The position numbers and the translations under genes are program-made. A DNA stretch of 64,000 nt, from positions 22,410 to 86,409 of the forward strand of contig CABZFF010000004.1 of the NCBI GenBank assembly GCA_902524945.1, given 5' to 3'. The stretch comes from an uncultured Pelagibacteraceae bacterium (GTDB lineage: Bacteria; Pseudomonadota; Alphaproteobacteria; Pelagibacterales; Pelagibacteraceae). This document shows positions 46,574-55,304 of the stretch, one piece after another; position 1 is the first letter of the stretch, and every line of letters starts with the position of its first letter. The notes beneath the pieces are model-generated. The model worked only from the letters and a program-made list of their open reading frames with translations, was not told where the DNA came from and searched no databases.

Positions 46574-47194
46574 AAATTAAATATTTTAGTTCTAGGTCCA
46601 GCTGAATTTCTATCCACTTTAAACGAACTTAAGCATTTTTTAAAGTTTAACTTAACAACAGATGAAAATCTAATTTCAGAAGAAAATTTAATGAAATTTG
46701 ATGCATTTATTTGTCATAATAATTTTTTAATACACCAAAAAAATCAAATCTTTTTGAATAAAGTTAAATGTACTAAAATATTAGCAGGCAAAAAAGAGCA
46801 CAAATATACGCGATACTTTGATGAGGTAATCAATTTACCAACAACATTGAAAGACATAAATACTATAGTCGAGAGTAGAGTGGCTAAGAAACAATTTCAT
46901 AAAAATTCATCTATAAGAATTAAAAATTATTTTTTAGACAAAAATGAAAAAAAATTATCTAAAAATGAAGATCATATAATTTTGACTGAAAAAGAAATAC
47001 AATTGTTAGAGCTTTTTTTACAAACTACAGTCCCCATTTCTAAAAAAAAGATACTTTCTACGGTTTGGCATTATTCTGATAATGCTGATACTCATACAGT
47101 TGAGACACATATTTATAGATTAAGGAAAAAAATTAATGATAAATTTTCTGATAGTAATTTTATATTAAATGATAAACAGGGATATTATCTTTGA
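46568..47194 (+). CDS. OmpR-type winged-helix regulator with a degenerate receiver
   Basis: A 208-residue protein. The C-terminal ~90 residues are an OmpR/PhoB DNA-binding domain ('ILTEKEIQLLELFLQTT', 'KKKILSTVWHYSDNADTHTVETHIYRLRKKIND', 'NDKQGYYL'). The N-terminal ~110 residues have a receiver-like strand order, but where the phosphoacceptor Asp should be it reads 'KFDAFICHNN', and the acidic pocket after strand 1 is missing. It probably works without phosphorylation. Target unknown. Its start overlaps the divergent L,D-transpeptidase start by 6 bases, and its stop overlaps the ArfA-like ORF. Confidence 0.82.
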   Translation: MHKLNILVLGPAEFLSTLNELKHFLKFNLTTDENLISEENLMKFDAFICHNNFLIHQKNQIFLNKVKCTKILAGKKEHKYTRYFDEVINLPTTLKDINTIVESRVAKKQFHKNSSIRIKNYFLDKNEKKLSKNEDHIILTEKEIQLLELFLQTTVPISKKKILSTVWHYSDNADTHTVETHIYRLRKKINDKFSDSNFILNDKQGYYL

Positions 47195-47298
47195 AAAAAA
47201 GAAACAAAATAGCAATTGATTTATTTACAAGCAAGTATCGAAAAAGGATTATTAAACCAAAAAAAGGTAAAGGAAGTTTCAAAAGAAAAAAAAAATAA
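47191..47298 (+). CDS. arfA: ArfA-like alternative ribosome-rescue factor (35 residues, not in ORF track)
   Basis: I found this by reading past the regulator's stop. A TTG start overlaps that stop (TTGA), with AGGGA about 8 bases upstream. The product contains 'YRKRIIKPKKGKGSFKRK', which lines up without gaps with the E. coli ArfA core 'FRQRVEKNKKGKGSYMRK' as I remember it; upstream 'AIDLF' parallels 'AIEALL'. ArfA enters the empty mRNA channel of stalled ribosomes and recruits RF2. The hydrophobic tail of enterobacterial ArfA is absent, leaving only the active core. It ends in a 9-base A run before TAA, one base from the convergent kinase stop. Confidence 0.75.
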   Translation: MKKRNKIAIDLFTSKYRKRIIKPKKGKGSFKRKKK

Positions 47299-47299
47299 T

Positions 47300-48229
47300 T
47301 TAACTTATTCTCGCTCCAATTATCTGAATCACTTTTGAAGACATTTCTGTACCTTTATTTAAGCTTTCTTTTATCGTCTTCTTATTTAAATATCCGTGTA
47401 GAAAGCCACCTGCAAACAAATCTCCTGCACCAGTCAGATCTTTAACGCTTAGATTTTTTTTAGCTGTACATTCAGTTACTTCCTCACTATTTATTGCAAT
47501 AGAACCTTTTTCTCCTCTAGTAATAATTACTAATTTTTTTATTTTCTTTGCAAACTCAATCACTTCCTCAAATTTTTTAGCATCGGTCAAAGCCATTATT
47601 TCTTGCTCATTTGCAAAAGTAATATCTAATTTTGATTTAACTAATCGTAAAAAATGAGGCTTATGCCTTTCTACACAAAACAAATCAGATAGAGACATTG
47701 CAACTTTATTAGCACCATCTATTGCTTTTTCAAAAGCTTTTTGTGGATCACCCTTGTCCCATAGATATCCTTCGAGAAATAAAATTTCACTTCTTTTGAC
47801 AGCGTCAATATCAATGTCATCTTTATTAATTTTACCTGCAGTGCCTAAAAAAGTTATCATTGTTCTTTCGGAGTCTGGTGTGATCAAAATTAGACAAGTA
47901 CCAGTTGGTATTGTTTCCCTTTTTTTTGAGTAAAAATATTTGACATGTTCTTTTTTTAAACCTTCTTCATATTTTGCACCAAGCTCATCATCACTTACCT
48001 TACCTATAAAGCCTACTTCGTTACCTAATTGAGCAAGACCGACAATAGAATTAGCAACTGATCCTCCAGCGATAGTTTGCTCAATTTTGAGATTCGAAAG
48101 AAGTTTCTTGAATTCATTTTCATCAACTAATTTCATAGTACTTTTTGTCAACGAATTTTGTCTTAGATAATCTTCTTCTACTTTACAGATAACATCTACA
48201 ATAGCGTTTCCTATACCTAAAATTTTCAT
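47300..48229 (-). CDS. PfkB-family carbohydrate/adenosine kinase
   Basis: A 309-residue ribokinase-fold kinase. 'LGIGNAIVDVICKVEEDYL' opens the protein, 'TIAGGSVANSIVGLAQLGNEVGFIGKVSDDELG' is the first PfkB signature, and 'KDLTGAGDLFAGGFLHGYL' the second, with the anion hole and catalytic Asp. Sequence style is that of alphaproteobacterial adenosine-kinase-like proteins, but the substrate is not certain. It is the last gene in the leftward dnaK-to-kinase run and follows nth by 7 bases. Confidence 0.9.
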   Translation of the reverse strand: MKILGIGNAIVDVICKVEEDYLRQNSLTKSTMKLVDENEFKKLLSNLKIEQTIAGGSVANSIVGLAQLGNEVGFIGKVSDDELGAKYEEGLKKEHVKYFYSKKRETIPTGTCLILITPDSERTMITFLGTAGKINKDDIDIDAVKRSEILFLEGYLWDKGDPQKAFEKAIDGANKVAMSLSDLFCVERHKPHFLRLVKSKLDITFANEQEIMALTDAKKFEEVIEFAKKIKKLVIITRGEKGSIAINSEEVTECTAKKNLSVKDLTGAGDLFAGGFLHGYLNKKTIKESLNKGTEMSSKVIQIIGARIS

Positions 48230-48236
48230 TATCTTA

Positions 48237-48890
48237 TTAAGCTTTTTTAGTTTTAATTGCTCTTTTTCTATTTGGATAACAGCTTTTACAAATTTTACAA
48301 GTTATTCCATAACAATCTCTAGCTTTACAAAATTCACGTCCGTACCAAATAATTTGTAAATGTAGTTTATTCCAATATTTTTTTGGAAATATTTTTTTTA
48401 AATCCTTTTCCGTTCGAACTACATTCTTACCATTTGTAAGCCCCCATCTTTGAGCTAATCTATGTATATGAGTATCAACCGGAAAAGCAGGATAGCCGAA
48501 ACCTTGGGACATGACTACACTAGCTGTTTTATGTCCAACACCTGGAAGTTGCTCAAGCTCTTCATATGTTTTAGGAACTTTTCCATCATATTTTTCAATT
48601 AACGTCTTAGATAAATAAAAAATACTTTTAGCTTTAACGCGAAAAATTCCGATTTTTTTTATTAAATTTTCAATTCTTTTCCTTCCTAACTCAACAAAAT
48701 GTTGGGGTTTATTATATTTTGGATAAATTTTTTTTGTAACATTATTAACGTTTACGTCGGTGCATTGTGCTGAAAGGAGCACTGATACTAAAAGAGTAAA
48801 TGTATTTTTATAATTGAGTGGAATAGGAACTTTTGGATAGGTTTTGTTTAAAATCTTAATAATGATCTTAGATTTTTTTTTATTATTCAC
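48237..48890 (-). CDS. nth: endonuclease III (DNA glycosylase/AP lyase)
   Basis: A 217-residue base-excision enzyme for oxidised pyrimidines. The helix-hairpin-helix 'LEQLPGVGHKTASVVMSQGFG' with its catalytic Lys and 'FPVDTHIHRLAQRWGL' with the catalytic Asp are normal. The C-terminal iron-sulfur region is 'FCKARDCYGITCKICKSC', where five cysteines have spacing C-x4-C-x4-C-x2-C-x2-C instead of the usual C-x6-C-x2-C-x5-C. It overlaps dapB by 4 bases. Confidence 0.93.
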   Translation of the reverse strand: MNNKKKSKIIIKILNKTYPKVPIPLNYKNTFTLLVSVLLSAQCTDVNVNNVTKKIYPKYNKPQHFVELGRKRIENLIKKIGIFRVKAKSIFYLSKTLIEKYDGKVPKTYEELEQLPGVGHKTASVVMSQGFGYPAFPVDTHIHRLAQRWGLTNGKNVVRTEKDLKKIFPKKYWNKLHLQIIWYGREFCKARDCYGITCKICKSCYPNRKRAIKTKKA

Positions 48891-49663
48891 TTAAAGTTTA
48901 AAAGATCTCTCATTGAATAAAGACCTGGCTTTTTATTAAACAACCATTGAGCAGCGGTAAGCGCACCATCAGAATATAAAGATCTATCAAAAGACTCATG
49001 ATTTAGGGTTATTACTTCTTTCCCACTTGAAAAAGCTACTTCATGTTCACCAATTACTTCTCCTTTTCTAATTGAGTTAAAGTTTATCTTGATCCCGTAG
49101 GGGAATAATTTTTTATTTAAGTATTTTCTGCCAATCATTTTATAAAAATCTTTATTTTTACCCTTAGCAATTCCTCTACCTAACATTAAAGCTGTGCCTG
49201 ATGGATAATCTTTTTTATGTCTGTGGTGTACTTCATAGATTTTGCTTAAAAAATCTTTACTTAAAGATTTTGACGCTATTTCAGTAAGGTATGTTAATAG
49301 ATTTACACCTAAGCTCATATTACCAGCTTTTAAAATTGGAATTTTTTTTGAAAATTTTTTAATTAAATTTTCTTCTTTTTTTGTAAACCCAGTTGTTCCA
49401 ATTACAACTTTCTTTTTTTGTTTAACAGCAATTTTAAGAATTTCTAAAGTACATTTTGGCACTGTAAAATCAATAATCATACTAGCTTTTTTAAATGCAT
49501 TTATTGAATTGATACTTGGTCTGATTCCTGAAATCTTTTTATTAATTTTTCTATTTTCAGTTAAAGAAACAAGTTTGAAATTTCTATTATTATTGGCTGA
49601 TTTAATGAGCTGCTTGCCCATCCTTCCCATGCATCCTGAAATTGCTAAATTAATTTTTTTCAT
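48887..49663 (-). CDS. dapB: 4-hydroxy-tetrahydrodipicolinate reductase
   Basis: A 258-residue enzyme of lysine and diaminopimelate synthesis. The dinucleotide loop 'LAISGCMGRMGKQLIKS' starts the protein; 'VVIGTTGFTKKEENLI' and the catalytic 'EVHHRHKKDYPSGTALMLG' are intact. It shares one base with the stop of the small membrane protein upstream (TAATG) and overlaps nth by 4 bases, so dnaJ, the small ORF, dapB, nth and the kinase are likely co-transcribed. Confidence 0.96.
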   Translation of the reverse strand: MKKINLAISGCMGRMGKQLIKSANNNRNFKLVSLTENRKINKKISGIRPSINSINAFKKASMIIDFTVPKCTLEILKIAVKQKKKVVIGTTGFTKKEENLIKKFSKKIPILKAGNMSLGVNLLTYLTEIASKSLSKDFLSKIYEVHHRHKKDYPSGTALMLGRGIAKGKNKDFYKMIGRKYLNKKLFPYGIKINFNSIRKGEVIGEHEVAFSSGKEVITLNHESFDRSLYSDGALTAAQWLFNKKPGLYSMRDLLNFK

Positions 49664-49830
49664 TATCCAATTAAATAAATAACTACAATAATTACTAGTA
49701 CAATTATAGTCCAGATAGATAAATTATTAAAAAATTGCTTTAACTTATTATTGGTGGATAAAAAACCAGGTAAGATTAAAGCTAGCACTGCAATAAGAAA
49801 TATTGCAGACATTATTTGATCAGTTTCCAT
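49663..49830 (-). CDS. 55-residue two-helix membrane protein between dnaJ and dapB (not in ORF track)
   Basis: Hand translation gives 'METDQIMSAIFLIAVLALIL' then 'PGFLSTNNKLKQFFNNLSIW' and a final hydrophobic stretch 'TIIVLVIIVVIYLIG'. Two membrane helices flank a polar loop of ~15 residues with several Asn and Lys. It begins 6 bases after the dnaJ stop and its TAA shares a base with the dapB ATG, the spacing of a real gene in a coupled operon. I do not recognise the family. Length is below the ORF-track cutoff. Confidence 0.72.
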   Translation of the reverse strand: METDQIMSAIFLIAVLALILPGFLSTNNKLKQFFNNLSIWTIIVLVIIVVIYLIG

Positions 49831-49836
49831 TTTAAA

Positions 49837-50958
49837 TTAAGTATTTCGCCAGAACTTTTTGGCTTTTTCAAAAAAGCTTTTAATAACTGGGTCTGGTTTA
49901 TTTGACTCAATTTCGTTAAATTCTTCTAATATTTCTTTTTGTCTTTTAGAAAGTGCTGAAGGCACTTGAGTGACAACTCTAATATAAAGATCACCAAAAA
50001 TACTTCTTCTAAGAATCGGCATGCCTTTACCCTTTAGCCTAAATTGTTTACCATGTTGAGTACCAGCAGGAATTTTAATTTTTGATTTTCCACCATCAAT
50101 AGAAGGAACTTCTACTGAAGTGCCTAATGCAGCATCAGAAAAACTGATAGGAAGCTCATAGTATAAATTCTCATCAGATCTTTTAAAAATATTATGATTA
50201 TCTATTGAAATGAACAAGTATAAATCTCCACTTGATCCACCTTTAGATCCTGCTTCACCTTTACCTGATAACCTAATTCTTGTTCCATCGTCTACACCTT
50301 TGGGAATTTTAACAGTTACATTTTCATTAGCTTGAGCTTTTCCATTACCACTACAAACATTACATGGAGTACCAATCATTTCTCCGTAACCACTACATTG
50401 CGGACATGTTTGTTGAACTGTAAAGAAACCTTGATTTGTTCGCACCTTTCCTCGACCGGAACAATAATCACATCTTATTGGTTTAGAGCCTTTTGCTGCC
50501 CCACTACCTGAGCAAGATTTACAGGTTTTATAAGTTGTATACCTTACATTTTTTTCAGTTCCCCTATAAGCATCCTCTAAACTGATACTCACATCGTATC
50601 TTAAATCATTACCTCTATTGCTAGTTCTTCTCGAGGAACTACCGCCAAAGTCACTAAAGAAATCTTCAAAAATATCGGAGAAAGAAGAATTATCAAATCC
50701 ACCAAAACCTTGAAATCCGCCTCCACCGCCTCCTTCAAAAGCAGCATGACCGAACTGATCATAGTTTGCCTTTCTTTTTTCGTCCGAAAGAATGTGATAG
50801 GCCTCACTTGCTTCTTTGAACTTATCTTCAGAGGCTTTGTCACCTTTAGTTTTATCTGGATGGAACTTTAAAGCTAATTTTCTGTAAGCTTTTTTAATAT
50901 CGTCTTTTGAAGCACCTTTTGGGATACCTAAGACATCATAACAATCTCTTTTAGCCAC
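49837..50958 (-). CDS. dnaJ: chaperone DnaJ
   Basis: A 373-residue type-I J protein. The J domain (1-70) has 'HPD' in 'ALKFHPDKTKGDK'. A Gly/Phe-rich linker ('GGGGGGFQGFGGF') follows, then a zinc domain with four CxxCxGxG repeats ('CKSCSGSG', 'CDYCSGRG', 'CPQCSGYG', 'CNVCSGNG') and the C-terminal substrate domains. It stimulates DnaK ATP hydrolysis. It lies 20 bases after dnaK. Confidence 0.98.
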   Translation of the reverse strand: MAKRDCYDVLGIPKGASKDDIKKAYRKLALKFHPDKTKGDKASEDKFKEASEAYHILSDEKRKANYDQFGHAAFEGGGGGGFQGFGGFDNSSFSDIFEDFFSDFGGSSSRRTSNRGNDLRYDVSISLEDAYRGTEKNVRYTTYKTCKSCSGSGAAKGSKPIRCDYCSGRGKVRTNQGFFTVQQTCPQCSGYGEMIGTPCNVCSGNGKAQANENVTVKIPKGVDDGTRIRLSGKGEAGSKGGSSGDLYLFISIDNHNIFKRSDENLYYELPISFSDAALGTSVEVPSIDGGKSKIKIPAGTQHGKQFRLKGKGMPILRRSIFGDLYIRVVTQVPSALSKRQKEILEEFNEIESNKPDPVIKSFFEKAKKFWRNT

Positions 50959-50978
50959 AGGACGTCTCCTTTTTTATC

Positions 50979-52907
50979 TTAGGCGCTTTTTTCTTTATCT
51001 TCTTTTACGTCTTCAAAATCTGCATCAACTACGTTATCTTTTTCACCAGGTTTAGCCTCTTTTGAACTACCACCAGATCCTTTATCTTTGTCATTTGGTT
51101 TTTGTTGGCTTTTATAAACTGCTTCACCTAATTTCATAGAAACTTGAATTAAACTTTGTGTTTTTTTCTTTATGTCATCAATATCTGTTCCTTCTAAAGA
51201 TTTTTTAAGATCAGCTATTCCATTTTCAATAGCTTTTTTTTCTTCAGCTGAAACTTTATCACCGTGTTCTTTTAAACTTTTTTCTGTTGAAAAAACTAAA
51301 CTATCTGCTTGATTTCTTGCATCCACTGACTCTCTTTTCTTTTTATCAGCTTCTTTATTAGCCTCAGCATCTTTGACCATTTTTTGAATTTCTTCATCGG
51401 ACAAACCACCAGAGGCTTGTATTTGAATTTTTTGCTCTTTTCCTGTTCCTTTATCTTTTGCTGACACGCTCACTATTCCATTTGCATCAATATCAAATGT
51501 TACCTCTATTTGAGGTGTTCCTCTTGGTGCTGGAGGTATACCAACTAATTCAAAGTTACCTAAAATTTTATTATCTGCTGCCATTTCTCTTTCACCTTGT
51601 AACACTCTTATCGAAACTGCAGGCTGATTGTCCTCGGCTGTTGAAAAAACTTGGCTTTTCTTCGTAGGAATAGTTGTATTTTTTTCAATTAATTTTGTTG
51701 AAACTCCACCTAAAGTTTCAATACCCAAAGAAAGAGGTGTAACATCTAAAAGTAAAACATCTTTTACATCACCTTGTAACACTCCACCTTGAATAGCTGC
51801 CCCCATCGCAACTACTTCGTCCGGGTTTACACTTTTGTTAGGTTCCTTACCAAAGAAATTTTTTACAGTTTCTATAATTTTGGGCATTCTAGTCATTCCA
51901 CCTACAAGCACAACTTCATTTATTTCTGCTGCAGAGAAACCAGAGTCTTTCAAAGCAGTTTTACATGGTTCTAAAGTTCTTTCGACTAAACTTTGAACTA
52001 AAGCCTCTAATTTAGCTCTAGTAAATTTAAGATTAAGATGTTTGGGACCAGTTTTATCGGCTGTTATAAATGGTAAGTTTATTTCTGTTTGAGCTGCAGA
52101 CGATAATTCAATTTTAGCTTTCTCAGCAGCCTCTTTTAATCTTTGTAGCGCAAGCTTGTCTAATTTTAAATCAATACCGTTATCTTTTTTAAATTCAGTA
52201 GCTAGATATTCAACTATTGAGTCATCAAAATCTTCTCCACCTAGAAAAGTGTCACCGTTAGTTGATTTTACCTCAAATACTCCATCTCCAATTTCTAATA
52301 TTGATATATCAAAAGTTCCACCCCCTAAATCATAAACAGCAATTTTTTTTGCACCTTTTTTGTCTAAACCATAAGCTAATGATGCAGCAGTTGGTTCATT
52401 AATAATTCTTAGTACCTCCAAACCTGCGATTTTACCAGCATCTTTAGTGGCTTGTCTTTGAGAATCATTAAAATAAGCAGGAACAGTTATAACTGCTTTT
52501 GTAACTGCTTGCCCCAAATATTTTTCCGCTGTCTGTTTCATTTTTTGTAAAACAAAAGCTGAAATTTGTGCGGGTGAATATTTTTTTCCTTTTCCTTCAA
52601 CCCAAGCATCTCCATTATCTGATTTTACTATTTTATAAGGTACTTTAGAGATATCTTTTTGAACTGACGGTCCATCAAATTTTCTTCCAATAAGTCTCTT
52701 TACAGCAAAAATTGTGTCGCCAGCATTTGTAACTGCTTGTCTTTTCGCAGGTTGCCCTACTAATTTTTCCTCTTTTTCTAAAAAAGCAACAACAGAAGGA
52801 GTTGTTCTTGCGCCTTCAGTGTTTTCTAAAACCTTAGCTTGTGAACCATCCATGATAGCTACACATGAATTAGTTGTTCCTAAATCTATTCCAATAACTT
52901 TACTCAT
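50979..52907 (-). CDS. dnaK: chaperone DnaK (Hsp70)
   Basis: A 642-residue Hsp70. '[17 protein letters not shown]', '[18 protein letters not shown]' and '[13 protein letters not shown]' are the three Hsp70 signatures of the ATPase domain. The substrate domain begins around residue 395 ('[14 protein letters not shown]'), and the end is the usual acidic tail '[13 protein letters not shown]'. It is encoded between grpE (73-base gap) and dnaJ, so the whole chaperone cycle is here. Confidence 0.99.
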   Translation of the reverse strand: MSKVIGIDLGTTNSCVAIMDGSQAKVLENTEGARTTPSVVAFLEKEEKLVGQPAKRQAVTNAGDTIFAVKRLIGRKFDGPSVQKDISKVPYKIVKSDNGDAWVEGKGKKYSPAQISAFVLQKMKQTAEKYLGQAVTKAVITVPAYFNDSQRQATKDAGKIAGLEVLRIINEPTAASLAYGLDKKGAKKIAVYDLGGGTFDISILEIGDGVFEVKSTNGDTFLGGEDFDDSIVEYLATEFKKDNGIDLKLDKLALQRLKEAAEKAKIELSSAAQTEINLPFITADKTGPKHLNLKFTRAKLEALVQSLVERTLEPCKTALKDSGFSAAEINEVVLVGGMTRMPKIIETVKNFFGKEPNKSVNPDEVVAMGAAIQGGVLQGDVKDVLLLDVTPLSLGIETLGGVSTKLIEKNTTIPTKKSQVFSTAEDNQPAVSIRVLQGEREMAADNKILGNFELVGIPPAPRGTPQIEVTFDIDANGIVSVSAKDKGTGKEQKIQIQASGGLSDEEIQKMVKDAEANKEADKKKRESVDARNQADSLVFSTEKSLKEHGDKVSAEEKKAIENGIADLKKSLEGTDIDDIKKKTQSLIQVSMKLGEAVYKSQQKPNDKDKGSGGSSKEAKPGEKDNVVDADFEDVKEDKEKSA

Positions 52908-52980
52908 TAATAATATTCCTATCTTAGGTTTATGTGGGTGCTCTTTTGCTTTCTACAAGGCCGAATTTTCAATTTTTTTG

Positions 52981-53538
52981 CTATTTTTCCTCATTTTTTG
53001 ATTTTTTTTTTGCCACACCCACTAATGCCGGTCTTAACAACCTTTCACCCAACATGTAGCCAGCTTGAATTTCTTGTAAAATTATCCCATTTTCAGCTTT
53101 ATCATCTTCTATCTCAGTCATCGCTTGGTGAAGGTTAGGATCAAATTTTTTATTTTTTGTTGAAATTTTTTTGATATTATTTTTCTCAAATATAGAAACT
53201 AGATCATTTTCAATAATTGTAATATTTTCTAAAAATTTATTTAAATCTTTATTATCCCTAAGAACATTGTCATTCTTAATAGCAGCTTTTGCTCTTTCTA
53301 AATTATCTAAAATTGCTAAACTTTCTTTTGCAAAATTAAATGAACCAAATTCAAATGCATCTTTAATTTCTTTCTCAAAACGTCTTCGCTGATTTTCTAT
53401 TTCCGCTAAAGATCTTAATAATTTATCCTCAGTATCTTTAAGCTTTTCCTCTATACTAATGTCTTTTTTGGAGTTTTCATTAGACTCTTTGAAGGATTTA
53501 TTATCGTGATTTGTTTTTTTTTCATTTTTTTCAGACAT
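52981..53538 (-). CDS. grpE: nucleotide exchange factor GrpE
   Basis: A 185-residue protein. A charged N-terminal tail is followed by a long coiled coil from ~30 to 85 ('DTEDKLLRSLAEIENQRRRFEKEI') and a beta domain with 'KKFDPNLHQAMTEIEDDKAENGIILQEIQAGYMLGERLLRPALVGVAK', the diagnostic GrpE end. It releases ADP from DnaK. It is first in the chaperone operon and divergent from rdgB across 43 bases that hold an inverted repeat. Confidence 0.97.
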   Translation of the reverse strand: MSEKNEKKTNHDNKSFKESNENSKKDISIEEKLKDTEDKLLRSLAEIENQRRRFEKEIKDAFEFGSFNFAKESLAILDNLERAKAAIKNDNVLRDNKDLNKFLENITIIENDLVSIFEKNNIKKISTKNKKFDPNLHQAMTEIEDDKAENGIILQEIQAGYMLGERLLRPALVGVAKKKSKNEEK

Positions 53539-53550
53539 TTGATTGCTATA

Positions 53551-53574
53551 TAGTAATTATTTTTAAAATTACTA
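53551..53574. promoter_or_regulatory. inverted repeat between divergent grpE and rdgB
   Basis: TAGTAATT, 8 spacer bases, then AATTACTA: perfect 8-bp arms inside the 43-base gap between the two start codons. It could be an operator for either gene or a chance AT-rich repeat. It is not a CIRCE element, which has different arms. Confidence 0.3.
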
Positions 53575-53581
53575 GCTTTAT

Positions 53582-54157
53582 ATGAAAAAAATTTTAATTG
53601 GCACACATAATCAAGGAAAATTTAGAGAAATTGCGCATTTGATTTCTAAAAAAATAAAAAAAATTTCTCCAATTGTGCTTAAAATTTCAAGTCCTAAAGA
53701 GACTGGAAAAACATTTAATGCTAACTCTAAACTTAAAGCTAATTACTTTGCAAAATTTGTAAATTTTCCAGTCATTTCAGATGACTCAGGGCTTTGTATC
53801 AAATCACTTAATTATAAACCCGGAATATATTCAGCAAGACTTGCTAAAAAGCATGGTAGTTTTACAAAAGCAATGAGGGTTTTATTAAAAAAAATGAAAA
53901 ATAAAAAAGATAGATCTGCTTACTTTATATGTTCTTTAACTTTTAAAAACACAAAAAAGAAATCAGTTACTGTTACTGGTAAAATAAATGGTACAATATC
54001 AAAAAAAATAATTGGAAAAAATGGTTTTGGTTATGATCCAATATTTATACCTAAATTATACAAAAAAACTTTTGGTCAAATACCTCAATCAAAGAAAATG
54101 CTTATTGATCATAGATATTTGGCGTTTAAAAAATTAAAAAAAAAAATTAAAATTTAA
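53582..54157 (+). CDS. rdgB: XTP/dITP pyrophosphatase (RdgB/HAM1)
   Basis: A 191-residue house-cleaning enzyme removing non-canonical purine nucleotides. It begins 'ILIGTHNQGKFREIAHLIS' and has 'FPVISDDSGLCIKSLNYKPGIYSARLA' with the metal-binding acids, 'GFGYDPIFIPK' and the terminal 'KMLIDHRYLAFKKL'. It is divergent from grpE and converges on the LppC-like gene with an 11-base overlap of their ends. Confidence 0.95.
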   Translation: MKKILIGTHNQGKFREIAHLISKKIKKISPIVLKISSPKETGKTFNANSKLKANYFAKFVNFPVISDDSGLCIKSLNYKPGIYSARLAKKHGSFTKAMRVLLKKMKNKKDRSAYFICSLTFKNTKKKSVTVTGKINGTISKKIIGKNGFGYDPIFIPKLYKKTFGQIPQSKKMLIDHRYLAFKKLKKKIKI

Positions 54158-55301
54158 TAAACTTATTATTCTCAGTTTTGTAAATATTTAGTTCCTGCGT
54201 TACTGTTTTGTTCTTGAAACTGAATGTTCCTATTTTACCTTTTATTTTACTACTAAAATTAAAATCATTTATTGAATTGATTTTTCCAACTTTTTTCCAG
54301 GTATAATAGATCAAACCTAAAGCATCATATGCAAGTATTGTAATTTCATTCGGATAAGATGAATATTTTTCATAATATATTTTATTGTATTTAGTAAATT
54401 CTTTGTAACTTATCGAAGGATAATAGATTGTTTTTATTGTATTTTCGTAGAATATACTTTCATCAAACCATTGATTCACAGTTGTAAATAAAACATTTTT
54501 TTGGTTAACATCTGTATAAACTAAAGATGTTAAAACGCTTTTTAGATTGTTTCCAAAATCGATGATTATAACAGAGTCAAAGTTGACATTTCCTAAAGTA
54601 TAGAGTTGTTCAAGTCTTTCCAATTCTTTAGTTGATTGTTCATCGTCTTTATCCTCGAACATTTTTTTTCGCAATTCAAGATTTCTTTTTCTTTGCGTAT
54701 AATTAGTTAAATTCTCTATTTCACCGGTGAGGATCTTTGGATCAGGGCTATATTGAAATATTTTAGTTTTTTTTAAATCAAATTTTTTTAATTTACTCTC
54801 TACAAATTTTGCGTATTGATTTTTGGGAAAAAGGATCACAGTTTTTTTCTTTTTTTGTTTTTTTAAAAAATCAAACAAAGCGATCAATTGAGACTCTAAA
54901 CTTATTCCAATACTAATAATATTATTAGTAAAATCCGGAGACATATTTGATGGTGAAATAAAAATTAAATCATTATATTTCTTTACCTCATTAAAATCCT
55001 TATTATCTATAGGTCCAATTACGATATTCGCTCCTTCAGATTTAATATCTTGAATTGCTTTGTTGAGTTTTTCTTTATCATTCAAACCCGAGTCTTTAGG
55101 AATTATAAAAACCTTATCATCACCTATTTCCTCTAAAGCTAATTGCAAGGAATACATTAAAGAATTTCCTAAATCTTTATATTCCCCCGTCAAAGGAGCG
55201 AGTAAACCAATTTTAAGGGATTGGTTATTCTCTTTACTAAAAACATTAGAATTAAAAAATATTATTATGTAATATATAAAAATAAGAATTACTTTTTTCA
55301 T
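54147..55301 (-). CDS. penicillin-binding-protein activator-like periplasmic protein (LppC/LpoA family)
   Basis: A 384-residue secreted protein ('MKKVILIFIYYIIIFFNSNVFSKE') with a periplasmic-binding-protein fold. 'LKIGLLAPLTGEYKDLGNSLMYSLQLALEEIGDDKVFIIPKDSG' is typical of type-1 ligand-binding domains and of LppC proteins. No lipobox Cys is visible, so unlike enteric LpoA it is probably soluble. Divergent pairing with rsmI is the classic LppC context. The two start codons are only 3 bases apart. Confidence 0.85.
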   Translation of the reverse strand: MKKVILIFIYYIIIFFNSNVFSKENNQSLKIGLLAPLTGEYKDLGNSLMYSLQLALEEIGDDKVFIIPKDSGLNDKEKLNKAIQDIKSEGANIVIGPIDNKDFNEVKKYNDLIFISPSNMSPDFTNNIISIGISLESQLIALFDFLKKQKKKKTVILFPKNQYAKFVESKLKKFDLKKTKIFQYSPDPKILTGEIENLTNYTQRKRNLELRKKMFEDKDDEQSTKELERLEQLYTLGNVNFDSVIIIDFGNNLKSVLTSLVYTDVNQKNVLFTTVNQWFDESIFYENTIKTIYYPSISYKEFTKYNKIYYEKYSSYPNEITILAYDALGLIYYTWKKVGKINSINDFNFSSKIKGKIGTFSFKNKTVTQELNIYKTENNKFIKF

Positions 55302-55304
55302 TTT

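Noticed and set aside
49242-49682. Plus-strand hydrophobic ORF of 146 residues opposite dapB
   Set aside because: Phe/Leu/Ile-rich translation typical of antisense to Lys-rich genes; dapB on the other strand is fully conserved.
55221-55304. Longer rsmI start in the ORF track
   Set aside because: It lies on the LppC-like signal peptide in antisense and has no family similarity; ATG 55305 fits RsmI.
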